Source: Thecamonas trahens ATCC 50062 (Eukaryota > Apusozoa > Apusomonadida > Apusomonadidae). From it: a stretch of DNA of 64,000 nucleotides. The translations under genes and the position numbers were made by a program. How positions within the stretch are numbered: position 1 is the stretch's first letter; every line of letters begins with the position of its first letter. This document shows, in pieces, positions 51,867 through 61,972 of the stretch. The notes under the pieces were generated by a model. It ran no database searches and was not told the DNA's origin. It saw only the letters and a program-made list of their open reading frames with translations. Location: contig NW_013657650.1 of NCBI RefSeq assembly GCF_000142905.1, forward strand, positions 156,981 through 220,980, in the 5' to 3' direction.

Positions 51867-52961
51867 ATGGCCACTTCCACCACAACATGGCAGAGCCAAG
51901 TATATCTCCCTCACACTTCGTTCCTCTTCTCCAGACACTGTGTCCGGCCTGCTGTGGCATGCTCAACGTCAGAGGCTGACGCAGCCGTCGAAGACCCCGT
52001 CGCGTATCCGCCGCACCCGGAGCCCGAGGCTGTGCCCCAACCACACATGCTGGAGAACATCGAAGGCGTGCTGCCTGCGGTCGATGCTGCGCTCGGCGTC
52101 AAGCACCCGCCGTCGATCGAGTACATCCTCGTTCGGCCCTTCTCGGCCCTGCGCATCCCGGGCACCGACATCGGCATCTCGTACAACAACTACGGTCACT
52201 CGGCCGTTCGCTACACGCTCGAAGACGGGACTCAAAAGGTGATGAACATTGCTGGCTCATCCGGCCTGGTGTCGTTCTTTACCCCTGAGGAGTATATCTT
52301 TGGCACAAACTCGCCGCAGGGTGGAATCACCCATCGCGACATGGTCTCGGTCCGCGTCGAGAACATCCCACCCGAAGCCGTCCGCGCCATGGACGAGTAC
52401 TACCAGGAGCTGGCCAGCCAAAACGAAAAGGGCCTTGCCAAGTTCAACATCATCTTGGGCCCGATCCTCAATGCTCTCCGCTTCATCCTCCCCCGCAACT
52501 CGCTCGCCGTCCGCGGCAACTGCGCTTACTGGACTTCGTCGGGCCTCGAGAAGGCCGGCATCGTCACCGGTCGCTCCATGTGGCCAAAGTCCATCTTTAT
52601 TGACATTCTCGAAAACGCAGAGCACACCGCTGCTGCTTCGCACGACAACGTCCACGTTGTTTCCTACCGTCGCGACCGTGCCGCAACCCGCTCCTACGGC
52701 ATCGACGCGCAGCCCATCTCGGGCGTCGCTCCCTTCCAGCCCATCCGCTCCTTCTTCTACTTTAACCTCGAGTCGTTTGCGCACGCCATCGTCTCGGTCC
52801 CGCTTGGCTCGGCCACCCCAGAGGTCCAACTCACCGACGATGACGACCGCGCGAAGCCGAGCACGCTCCGCAACGTCGTCAACTCGCGGCCCGTCGCTAT
52901 CGCGTCCGTCATCTCCTCCCTCATCCTCATCCGCTACGCTCTCCGCCGTCTTCGTTTCTAG
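51867..52961 (+). CDS. Possible LRAT/NlpC-like cysteine-fold protein with C-terminal membrane anchor
   Basis: Protein of 364 aa from the ATG at 51867; the frame upstream is 5' leader with no better start in frame. A conserved-looking core spans about 95-270: GISYNNYGHSAVRYTLEDG, FFTPEEYIFGT, FNIILGPILNALRFILPRN, RGNCAYWTSSGLEKAGIV and SMWPKSIFIDI. A His in GHSAVRY followed much later by Cys in a GNCAYWT helix is the order seen in circularly permuted papain-like folds (LRAT, YiiX; NCEHFV type). I infer, but cannot show, a thiol hydrolase or acyltransferase. The C-terminus has a hydrophobic segment VAIASVISSLILIRYAL followed by a basic RRLRF end, so it is probably tail-anchored. Confidence 0.6.
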   Translation: MATSTTTWQSQVYLPHTSFLFSRHCVRPAVACSTSEADAAVEDPVAYPPHPEPEAVPQPHMLENIEGVLPAVDAALGVKHPPSIEYILVRPFSALRIPGTDIGISYNNYGHSAVRYTLEDGTQKVMNIAGSSGLVSFFTPEEYIFGTNSPQGGITHRDMVSVRVENIPPEAVRAMDEYYQELASQNEKGLAKFNIILGPILNALRFILPRNSLAVRGNCAYWTSSGLEKAGIVTGRSMWPKSIFIDILENAEHTAAASHDNVHVVSYRRDRAATRSYGIDAQPISGVAPFQPIRSFFYFNLESFAHAIVSVPLGSATPEVQLTDDDDRAKPSTLRNVVNSRPVAIASVISSLILIRYALRRLRF

Positions 52962-53592
52962 CACCCGGTTCATCCCATCATGATACCAATCTACTATCAC
53001 TATACCCTGCTGCAATGCACACAGACTGCTGCTCGGAAAAAAAAGCACTTCGTCCCACGCAGGCGCACACCTTCCGCTCCCGCTCTCACACGACGCCACC
53101 ACCCACCCCACGCCAACCCCCCCCCNNNNNNNNNNNNNNNNNNNNNNNNNNNNNNNNNNNNNNNNNNNNNNNNNNNNNNNNNNNNNNNNNNNNNNNNNNN
53201 NNNNNNNNNNNNNNNNNNNNNNNNNNNNNNNNNNNNNNNNNNNNNNNNNNNNNNNNNNNNNNNNNNNNNNNNNNNNNNNNNNNNNNNNNNNNNNNNNNNN
53301 NNNNNNNNNNNNNNNNNNNNNNNNNNNNNNNNNNNNNNNNNNNNNNNNNNNNNNNNNNNNNNNNNNNNNNNNNNNNNNNNNNNNNNNNNNNNNNNNNNNN
53401 NNNNNNNNNNNNNNNNNNNNNNNNNNNNNNNNNNNNNNNNNNNNNNNNNNNNNNNNNNNNNNNNNNNNNNNNNNNNNNNNNNNNNNNNNNNNNNNNNNNN
53501 NNNNNNNNNNNNNNNNNNNNNTCACACGACGCCACCACCCACCCCACCGCACCCCCCCCCCCCCCCCCCCCCCCACCCGCGCCTCCTTCAAT
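52962..53592. other. Intergenic region with assembly gap and duplicated flanks
   Basis: C-rich sequence around the 53126-53521 gap. The same 25 bases or so (TCACACGACGCCACC ...) stand just left of the gap at about 53086-53110 and just right of it at 53522, both followed by C-runs. No gene is seen. Confidence 0.7.
53126..53521. other. Assembly gap (396 N)
   Basis: Unknown bases between C-runs, with matching sequence on both sides. Confidence 0.95.
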
Positions 53593-56500
53593 ATGCCACC
53601 CTCTACCTTCACCCTCACCCTCGCCCTCACCCTCACCCTCACCCTTACCCTCAACCTTAACCTCGCCTGCACACACACTGCTGCTGAAAGCCCCTGGACG
53701 CCCGAGACACCAGCCGTCGGCGTCGAAGTCTCGTCCGCCCGAGTCTCTCGCATGTTGGTCGCCGACTGGAACGATGACGGAGATGAAGACATTGTGCTGA
53801 TCCGTAACAGCGGAGGTAGTTTGCCAGATCGCTTGAGCTTCTTTCAACGAGCGGGCTCAGCGTACTCAGAGTCGTCCTCGCTACTCTACGTCCCAGGAAA
53901 GGTCTTCGCCCATATGGTCGTCGGCTTGGTCACCGATGATACCAAGCTCGATGCTTTGGTAGTGCAAATCAATGATGGCATCAACATGGCGCTGCAGAAT
54001 CCCTTGTTGTCCAGCTCGTTTATTCCCGACACCGACTTTGTGGACAGCACGACTCGCCTCGCGCTCGCCGACGTCGATGGCTCGACCTCGCTCGACCTCG
54101 TCGTTGCTCATCCAAGCTACAACGCCATCATGTGGTTCAACAACACTGACGGGAACGCTGCCTGGGGCTCTCAAGAGGTTTTGTTTGCCGTCGAGTCCCC
54201 GCTTGCGCTCTCCATCGCCGACGTCAACAATGACGGTTTCCTCGAATACCTCGTTCTCTCCAAACGTGGCGATGGCGCCCACGTGCTTCTCATTGCCTAC
54301 GGCTCTGCATATGCCACGTACTCCACACTCGAGATCACCACCGCCGTCGGCAGCGACTCGGATATCGCCTTTGCCGATGTCGACAACGATGGCGATCTTG
54401 ACGTTGCTTTCTCATCCGCCAGCGGCGACCTCGCCTGGGTGGCCAACACTGATGGCGTCATCAGCACCAATGTCACCATTGCGGTGCCCGCTTTTGCTGG
54501 GCGTGTACCGCTCTTTATGATGCGCGATCTCGACGCCGATGGTGTTGTCGACGTCACCATGCATGTTCCACTCGCTGCCAATGGCTCGCTCAACTGGGCT
54601 CGCGGCCTGGCCGACACTCCGGGCACCTTTGCGCCGCCTGTGCCTATCATCGACTTTCCAACACCAACAGCATTGCATTTATCGACCACGACTCGGATGC
54701 CATGCCCGACGTCGTCGTCTCGTCCACACAGGCTGGTGCCTCGGTCTTCCCACATGCCCTCGGTCGCGGCCGATTCGACGCCGCAAGCGTCATGCCCAAT
54801 ACCGCCTACATCGCGGCCTTCTCGGTCGAAATCGGCATAACGGCACCACGCACCATGCCAGGCCTCGTCACCGCTAGCTACAACGGTTCGGCGCACCTTG
54901 TTACCACCTACAGCGCGGATGAAGATGCTGGCTTAAGCAGGCATGTCGTCGCTCTCGAAGACGCCATACCGCGCGTTGTCATTCCTGCCGATGTCGACGG
55001 AGACAGCCATGCCGAGTTGGTCGCTGTTCTCGATGGCTCCCCATCTCGGGTCCGTCTTTATCGATCGGCATTGGGCGGCAGCACTGCGGCCACCATCGCC
55101 ACCTTCAGTGAACCCGGTGGCTTCGGGCTGGCGGTCGCCGACGTGAACGCGGACGGCAGCCTCGACATCGCTGTCACGCTCACCGCTGGTGGTATCGGCA
55201 TCCTCCTCAATGACGGCGCCGGCAGCTTTACAGACGCACCATCGGCCTCACCACCAGACTTTGCCAACTGGCGCTGGCTTCTCTTTGCGCCGCTCAGTAG
55301 CTCCTACCCAGACCTGGTCGCTGCTTCGGCAACGGGCGACCGAGTTGTCTGGTTCGGGAACGACGGCTCTGGCAATTTTGGCACCGCCAACAACATTACT
55401 CTCCCGGGCGTCGTGTCCCACGTCACCGCCGCCGACGTTGACGTCGACGGCAACGTTGACCTCATCCTCTCGCGCAAGAGCCTTGCACGGGTTCACATCT
55501 TTGTCAACCCAGCTGGTAACGGGGCCTTTTCCACCCTGGCATCGCTCGTTACTGATGACCGCCCCGCTTCTGCAACCGTTGCAGACTTTGACCGCAACAA
55601 CCTTCCGGACATCCTCGTCATTTCGGCAAACGGCAACAGCCTCGGCCTCTTTATGCAGACCTCGCCTGGAGAGTTTACCGACTATCCACGAACCACACTC
55701 GTTGATGGCACCGCGCCCAACACTGGCCTGCTCGCCGCTGGCGTCCTCTCGCTCGACGGCCATGCCGATGCTGTGTTTTCTGCGGCAAACTCGTTCATGT
55801 ACTTGCCCTGGCTCCGTGGTCCATTCGCTCCGCGCGTGCCATGGGTCGTGGACATGCCGGACTGCCCTTCGCTTAGCTTTATCGCTTGCATCGTCCCGCT
55901 CCTCCGCGTTCCACACTCGAGCCTGCAGACCACTACTCTCCGTATTCCGGCCGGCACTTACACCTCGTGTCCGACAAGCTTCGTTCAGCTTCGCGGCCTG
56001 ATCTCAGTCGAGGCCGCTGGTGGGCCCGACTCTGTGGTGATCGACTGCGAAGACGCTCCTGGCGTTCGGCTGTTTGACATTCTTGATCCGTACGATAGTG
56101 TCGGGTCAAGTCATGCAACGTTCCGCGGCCTAACCTTTACTGGCATCTCAGCCATACTCGCCCCGTTTCAGGTGCGAGACACCGCGACTCTCGAGTTTGT
56201 CGACGTCGCCATCCAGAGCTCGACCGTGACCGGCGGCTCCGGCGCCATCAGAGTCCGTAACTCGGCCACGTTCATTGCGACCCGCGGCCGCTTTGTCGAC
56301 TGCACGGCTGTCGAAAACGTCGGCGGCGCCATCGAAGCTGCGACTGGTTGGGTCCGCGTCAACGGAACCCGCTTCGAGCGGTGCTCCGCGACTGTCAACA
56401 AGGGGGGTGGGGCCATTTATGGCAACTCTCTTGACATTCGCAACGCGCGCTTTGAGGATTGCTCAGCTGGCGAGTCTGGTGGTGCCATTAGCAGCACAGG

Positions 56501-59312
56501 CTCGCTTGCTGTTTCCGGCACCACCTTTGTCGACTGCTCTTCCGGCGCCAGCGGAGGAGGCATCTCCACCAGTGTCACCTCATCACTGATGGTCGAGGAC
56601 TCCACCTTTGAGCGGTGTACCTCAGCCTCTGACGGCGGCGCTATTGTTCATCGCGGCGTTACGGCGGGCTTGCGAGGAGTTACCATCACCGACTGCTCAG
56701 CGGCCTTCCTCGGCGGTGCAGTGCTTGTCGAAGTCGACCAAGCCAGCATTGGGGTCTCGAACACAGTCATGGAATCGGTTTCGATCTCGTCGTCGACTGC
56801 CACAACCGGTGGCCTGCTTGCGTGCGCCGCGCACGTTGCCGGGGCAGACACACTAACCGTTCCATCACAGATTCCGTTTGCGACACCGACGGCCAACAGT
56901 CTGGTTCTCGACGGCGTCACGCTCGACAACGGCGCGGCGTCGTTTGTCGGCGGCGCCATCTTTGAGTGTCAGTGCGCCATTTCGCTTGCCGGCGCCGGCA
57001 TCACCTCGCTCTCTGGCGCCACTGCTGGAACGGCTGGTGCCATCGGGTTCTCTTGCGATCCGGCAGCGGCCTCGTTTGGCGTCTCAGGCCCACCGGGCGC
57101 CAAACTTGGGACGCTCACTGGGCCGCAGCTGACCAGCTACGGACCAGGATGGGCAACACCGGCGGCGCAGCTCGAGTTTGCCACCGTCTTGCCGAGCAAG
57201 GTTGGCTCGGCGCTACCGCTCACCGGCGTTGCCGTCCGCCTAGTTGACGCCTTTGGCACGAGACTCGTCGACAGCGGCATCACGGTATCGGTATCTGAGC
57301 AAAGCGGTGTGTTCATTGTGTTGGCGCCTGGGCCTTTCCGCGGCGACAACGGAACGTTTCCGCTCGACTCGACCGGCATCGCACTTGCCGGCCCACCGCC
57401 GTTTGCGGCGAAGACCGCCGCCGTCGAGCTGACGACCACCACGGCATCCGGCGTCCGGCCGGAGCTGCCGCCGCTGTCCACAGTCGTCACCGTCGGGCTT
57501 TGTCCGGTTGACTACGGAGCCATTGACTTGACGGTGACAACTCAGCTGACGTGTGCGCCGTGCGAGCCTGGACGGATCTCCAATCAAGAGAGCGTTGAAC
57601 CGTGTGACGTGGCCCAGGCTTGCCCCGAGAATATGGTGCTGGAAAACCTGGTCGAGAACACGTGTGTGTGCGAGAGTGGCTTTTGGGCCCGCCCTGGCCG
57701 CGACGACCGTGATCCATGTGAGCCATGTCCGCGAGGCGGCCGCTGCGTCGGAGACCTCAACCCCCCGGTTCCACAGGCCGGGTTCTTCCCCGATGGACCG
57801 GGCCGCTTCCTGGTCTGTCGCCGCAAGGGCGCGTGTGTCGGTGGCTCGCTTCTCCAGCCGTGCGCCCGCGGGCACGAGGGCTTTCTTTGCAACAAGTGCC
57901 AGACCGGGTTCTTCTCTGATCCAGAGCGACAGTGCCGCGAGTGCCCGGCGTCGCCGGGCGGTGTCTTTGGTGGATTTCTCGTTGGCCTCGCCCTGGTTGC
58001 CGTCGGCATCGGCGCGGTGTTGGTGTGGCTGCTAGCGCGTGCGCGGCGGCTTGCTGCTCTCGCGGCCGGGGCATCCAAGGGCGCCAACATCCGGGCGTTC
58101 CGGACCCAGATTGTCCCGGCCTCCCTCTCGATGGTCCTGGTTGCCTTTCAGGTTGTCGGCATCCTCTCCGAGGCCAACTTTGAGTGGACGAGCGCGTCAC
58201 GGCAAGTCCTTGCCGTCTTTAACGTCTTCAACGTGGACACCTCGCTGTTCGCTTCCGAGTGTGCGCTCGCCAACTTTCATGTCAAGTACGCCGTCTCGCT
58301 TCTCTTCCCGCTCCTCTTTCTCGCCGCCGTGGTCCTCACCATGATCATCCTGCGCTCGCGGTTGGGCTCGCTTGCCGGCGTGAGCATCCGGGCGCTCATC
58401 GACACATCGGTTTTCTCCCTCGCACCCCTGGCATACATCCCGCTCTGCAGGTCGTCGTTTGTGCTCTTTGACTGCGTCAAGCTCACCAACGGTGACTTTG
58501 TCCTGGATCCGGATCCGGGCGTGGCCTGCTTTGACTCGGCGTGGTGGAGCGTGGCCCCGATCGGCATTGCTGCAGTTCTCGGCTTTGTCATCGGCCTCCC
58601 TGTCTACTTTGTCTGGTCGTTGTGGGCCTCGCGCAACTCGCTCTTTGAGCCCGAGACAACCGCGCGGCTCGGCGCGCTGTATCGTCTTTACCGGCGGGCG
58701 TACTACTGGGGCGAGGTGGCCAACCTCGCGCGGCGACTCGCGCTTGTTGTGGCTTCGGTCTTCTTCTCCGAGGCGCAGCTCGTGCAGCTGGCACTGATGA
58801 TGATGGTTCTTCTCTGGTGGGTCTTTGCCGTCGCCACGCTCAAGCCGTACTACTTTCCGCTGTACAACTCGGTCGACATGCGGCTCAACATAGTGCTTGT
58901 CGCCATTGTCATGCTTGGTGCGGGCTCATACGCCGAACGAAATGCGACGTCAAGCAACACATTCCTTCTCGTGGCCACCGTCGCCGCGGTCGTCATCCTC
59001 GTCGGCGTCTCGGTCGTTGCTATTGCCGTCGACATCAAGCGAATTGTTCAGACCCGGAACGCCACGTATCTGGCTGCCGCCGAGCGCCAGCACAAGTTGA
59101 TGGGCACCATTTCTGTCGAGCTTCGGGACATCGAGGCCAACCCGGATGTCCTTCGCGCCGCCGGAGAGTTTCTGGGCACCCTCCGTGCCCTGGCGGATGG
59201 CAACGGTGGTGGTACCGTTGGTGCTGCCACGACCTTGGCCGCCTCGCCGTCCACCGCAGGCCTTCTGGGCGAGTGCGAGTTTGAGAGCGGTATCGAGCTC
59301 GATGAACTATAG
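53593..59312 (+). CDS. Large surface protein: FG-GAP repeats, Pmp-like beta-helix, Cys-rich module, multi-TM domain (one frame break)
   Basis: About 1,906 aa when one base is restored at TTTCC 54655-54659; the total is then divisible by three and the FG-GAP repeats run on unbroken. A signal peptide (TLTLALTLTLTLTLNLNLA) is coded by a CCCTCA hexamer repeat. Residues 45-770 hold FG-GAP/VCBS repeats with calcium-binding loops (DVDNDGDLDVAF, DLDADGVVDVTM, DVNADGSLDIAV). Residues 790-1165 form a beta-helix with GGAI repeats (NVGGAIEAA, GGGAIYG, SGGAISS) as in chlamydial polymorphic membrane proteins. A Cys-rich EGF/GCC2-GCC3-like module covers 1320-1456 (CPRGGRC, CARGHEGFLCNKCQTGFFS). At least eight hydrophobic segments follow (1456-1820), then an acidic cytosolic tail. 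Likely an adhesion receptor or sensor; ligand unknown. Confidence 0.82.
53605..53664. repeat. Degenerate CCCTCA/CCCTTA hexanucleotide repeat coding the signal peptide
   Basis: About nine hexamer units of the ACCCTC type with variants ACCCTT and AACCTT, resembling telomeric-type repeats. In frame it gives Thr-Leu and Asn-Leu dipeptides that form the hydrophobic core of the signal peptide. Confidence 0.8.
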
Positions 59313-59373
59313 TTTCGAGTAAGCGTAGTGTATGTGTGTAATGTTGAAAGTGCATGTGCGCGAGCCAACCAGG

Positions 59374-61303
59374 TCACGGCAGGATTTCGTCGAGAATGGC
59401 GTCCATTTCGGCCGTCAGCGTCTCCGGGTCGAGCTCCGCAACAGGCTTGGGTGGAATGGGCGGCGGCGCGGCCGGCGCAGGTGCTTGCGGCCGCTGAGCT
59501 GTGCTCGATACCGGGGGGGCGGCCGTCCGATCTAGCAGTGCCCGGACAGCCAAAAGTTCGCCCTTGATGTGTGCAGATGATGAAAAGGCGTCGAGCGAGG
59601 TCATCGAGTGGCGGACGCTCGGCGCGAGCGGCGGTGGCGCCGAGAGCACTAGCGATGGGCGCGGCGGAATTGGCGGCGGGACCGGGGAAGAATCGGCCGG
59701 TGGCGTGGCTGGCGACGGCGGAGGCGGCGTAAGCGATGACGACGACGAGAGAGCGCGCGGTGAGAGACTCGCTTGCTCTTCGATGCTAGCGAGCTCTGGT
59801 GTCGGCGAAGTTGAGCGCGACGACGGAGTCGAGCTCGGCGCCGACGAGACAGCCGAACTTGGCGCCGAGGCCTGGGCCTGGGCCACCGCAGCCTTGAGCA
59901 TGCCGAGATCTAGGGCAATGGACGTGGCGCGCTTCTTGACGCGGGTCGACGACTTTGCAATGGCGTCGATAGTGTCAAAGGCCCCTGCGTCAAAGACAAC
60001 GTCGGCGGTGTTTGGCGGCGCCGTGTTGAGGCTCGGCAGGTGTGCTATGTCCGGCAGCTCTGGGCGCGGATCGAGCTGCTCAAGAATGTCGGCGTCGAGC
60101 TCCGCGAGCTCAGTCTCGCAGTCGCACAGTGCCGGGCCGGGCGGAGCGAGATAGGCCTCGAAGGAGCGGACGCGGCCGGTCTGCGAGATGGAAACCCAGT
60201 GGGTGAGGTCGCGCTCGGGGCGAGCAAGACAAGCCTTATCGGCAGCGCACGCCACATGATTGCCAGCATGCTCATAAAACGAGGAGAGGGTGGTGAGCAA
60301 GGCGACGGTGTACTTGCGGATGCCGTCGCGGGCGTCGACCTCAGCGGCGTTGATCTTGGAGACGACATACGCCTTTGCGCGGTAGTACTGCTCGGTGCGG
60401 ATCTGCATGTCGAGCAGGCTCTGAGTGTAAGCAAGCTCGGCTTTGCGCGCGGCGGCCACGGTGGCGCTCGCCTTTTTCTTGGCCTTCTTGGCCGCCTTGT
60501 CGTTCTCCGACTCTAGAGCAATCTTGAGCGCCTCGAGCGCGGCGGCAACGGCGGCGGTGTCCTTGTGAAAGGCCTCGCGTTTCTTGCGGACGTCAGCAAT
60601 GGCCTTGGCGTGTGCCTTGTCGAACTTGGCCCCGGCCTTGTCAGCAGCGCGGAGCTCATACTTGGCCACCTCGCACAGGTCGTTCAGCTCGCCGGCAACG
60701 TCGCACTCGAGCTTGTCGGCATAGACCAGAATCTTCTCGGCCATGCGGTCCCACTCCCTGCGGACCTCGCGCCACGCGCTCGAGCTGGTCTCGCCCAACG
60801 AATCGAGGGCAGTAAGGACCGGTGGGCACTTGGTCAGTGAGCGTCCGTACTTGCTCTGCGCAGCGGCGGCGGCCTTTGCAAAGGTAGCCAGCTCCTCTAC
60901 CACGTGCTGTCCATTGCTCCGCCATGACACAGGGCAACGCACATGAGTCACGACATCCTCGCCTGTCGCCTCCCTCGCCCGCCCCTCTCCCCTGTCCTCT
61001 CGTCTCCTCCCCACTCCAACAGTGTCTGCCCTCGCACGATACGTACAATGGTGGTCTGTAGCCGGTCACGGACGACCTCAAAGCCCTCGCCCTCCTGTCG
61101 GTCGTTGCGTCGGTTGTGTGAGTTTTGCGGGTGTTCGGGATCCCACGTGGGAAGCGCACGCAAGGCACGACCCGGCTTGAAGGCCAAGTGCACATGCTCG
61201 CAGGTGGGAGGGGGAGGATGGCAGGACGTACAACAAACACGTTTTGGTACAACTCTCGGGGCGAAGGCTGCGCCTTGCCTTTGGTCATTCTCGCGGCGGC
61301 CAT
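59374..61303 (-). CDS. F-BAR domain protein (three exons)
   Basis: Membrane-bending F-BAR protein of about 550 aa. Exons: 61232-61303 (MAAARMTKGKAQPSPRELYQ...), 61047-61094 (EGEGFEVVRDRLQTTI) and 59374-60906 (HVVEELATFAKAAAAAQSKYG...). Both introns use GTACGT donors and ACAG acceptors, phase 0, at 61095-61231 and 60907-61046. The join rebuilds the FCH start, where GFEVVRDRLQ is followed by the AAAAQSKYGRSLTK helix. Residues 20-270 are the charged helical F-BAR core (KAHAKAIADVRKKREAFHKD). The rest is Ser/Pro-rich with PPPIPPRP and PPPIPPKP, likely SH3 ligands, since no SH3 domain is present. An ATG at 61288 is an alternative start. Such proteins work in endocytosis and actin control. Confidence 0.85.
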
Positions 61304-61972
61304 GGCGAGAGAGTGTGCCGGCTACCGTGTCGACTGGAGACGAAAGGTGCTAGGCTTTCAATAAAATTATGAATTGTTGAGTGGCCGGGGGGGGGGGGGG
61401 GGGGCGGGGCGGGTTGTGTGTGTGTGGTTGGGGGGGGGAGGGGCGGGGAAAAAAAGTATTGGGACACCCCCCACGCCACCGCTTTAGCGGCCGTTGGCGT
61501 GATGGCCATCGCTTGCATGGGCAAGCTGGAAAAAGGGGCCGAGAAGTGTAGCATTAAATAGTGTACGGATTTTGCATACACGTCATGTGTGTGTACCTGG
61601 CAGTCATGTGAACTTTGCGCCACGATGCGAGCCGGAGACGCCACCGGCGTGCGGTTGCGTCACGCCGTGACCAACGCACGCAATGCAGCGGGAAGAACAC
61701 GTCCGTATGCAGAACGATAGAGCTCGGTATAAGAGCTGCGAGCACCGTGTTGCGGACACCATTGTTACAGCTCAGCCAGGAATGTGCAAAGAGTCGAGCT
61801 TACATGCGCCACGTGGCAGGGCGCGGCATGGGGCGTGTGGACAAACTCGAGGCGCGACTGTCCTGCACGGTTGCACGAGTCGGAATTTTTGGGACAAACT
61901 GCCGCAAAGCAGTGGCGGCTTCCACAGCGGGATGCTGCAAGCGCGGCGCACACGTCTTTGTCCACAAGCAAT
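61304..61972. other. Intergenic region with long G-run between F-BAR and MFS genes
   Basis: A G-run of about 18 bases starts near 61388, followed by a short GTGTGTG tract and further G-runs to about 61448. The stretch 61500-61970 is more AT-balanced, with no supported gene; frames in it are short. Confidence 0.6.
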
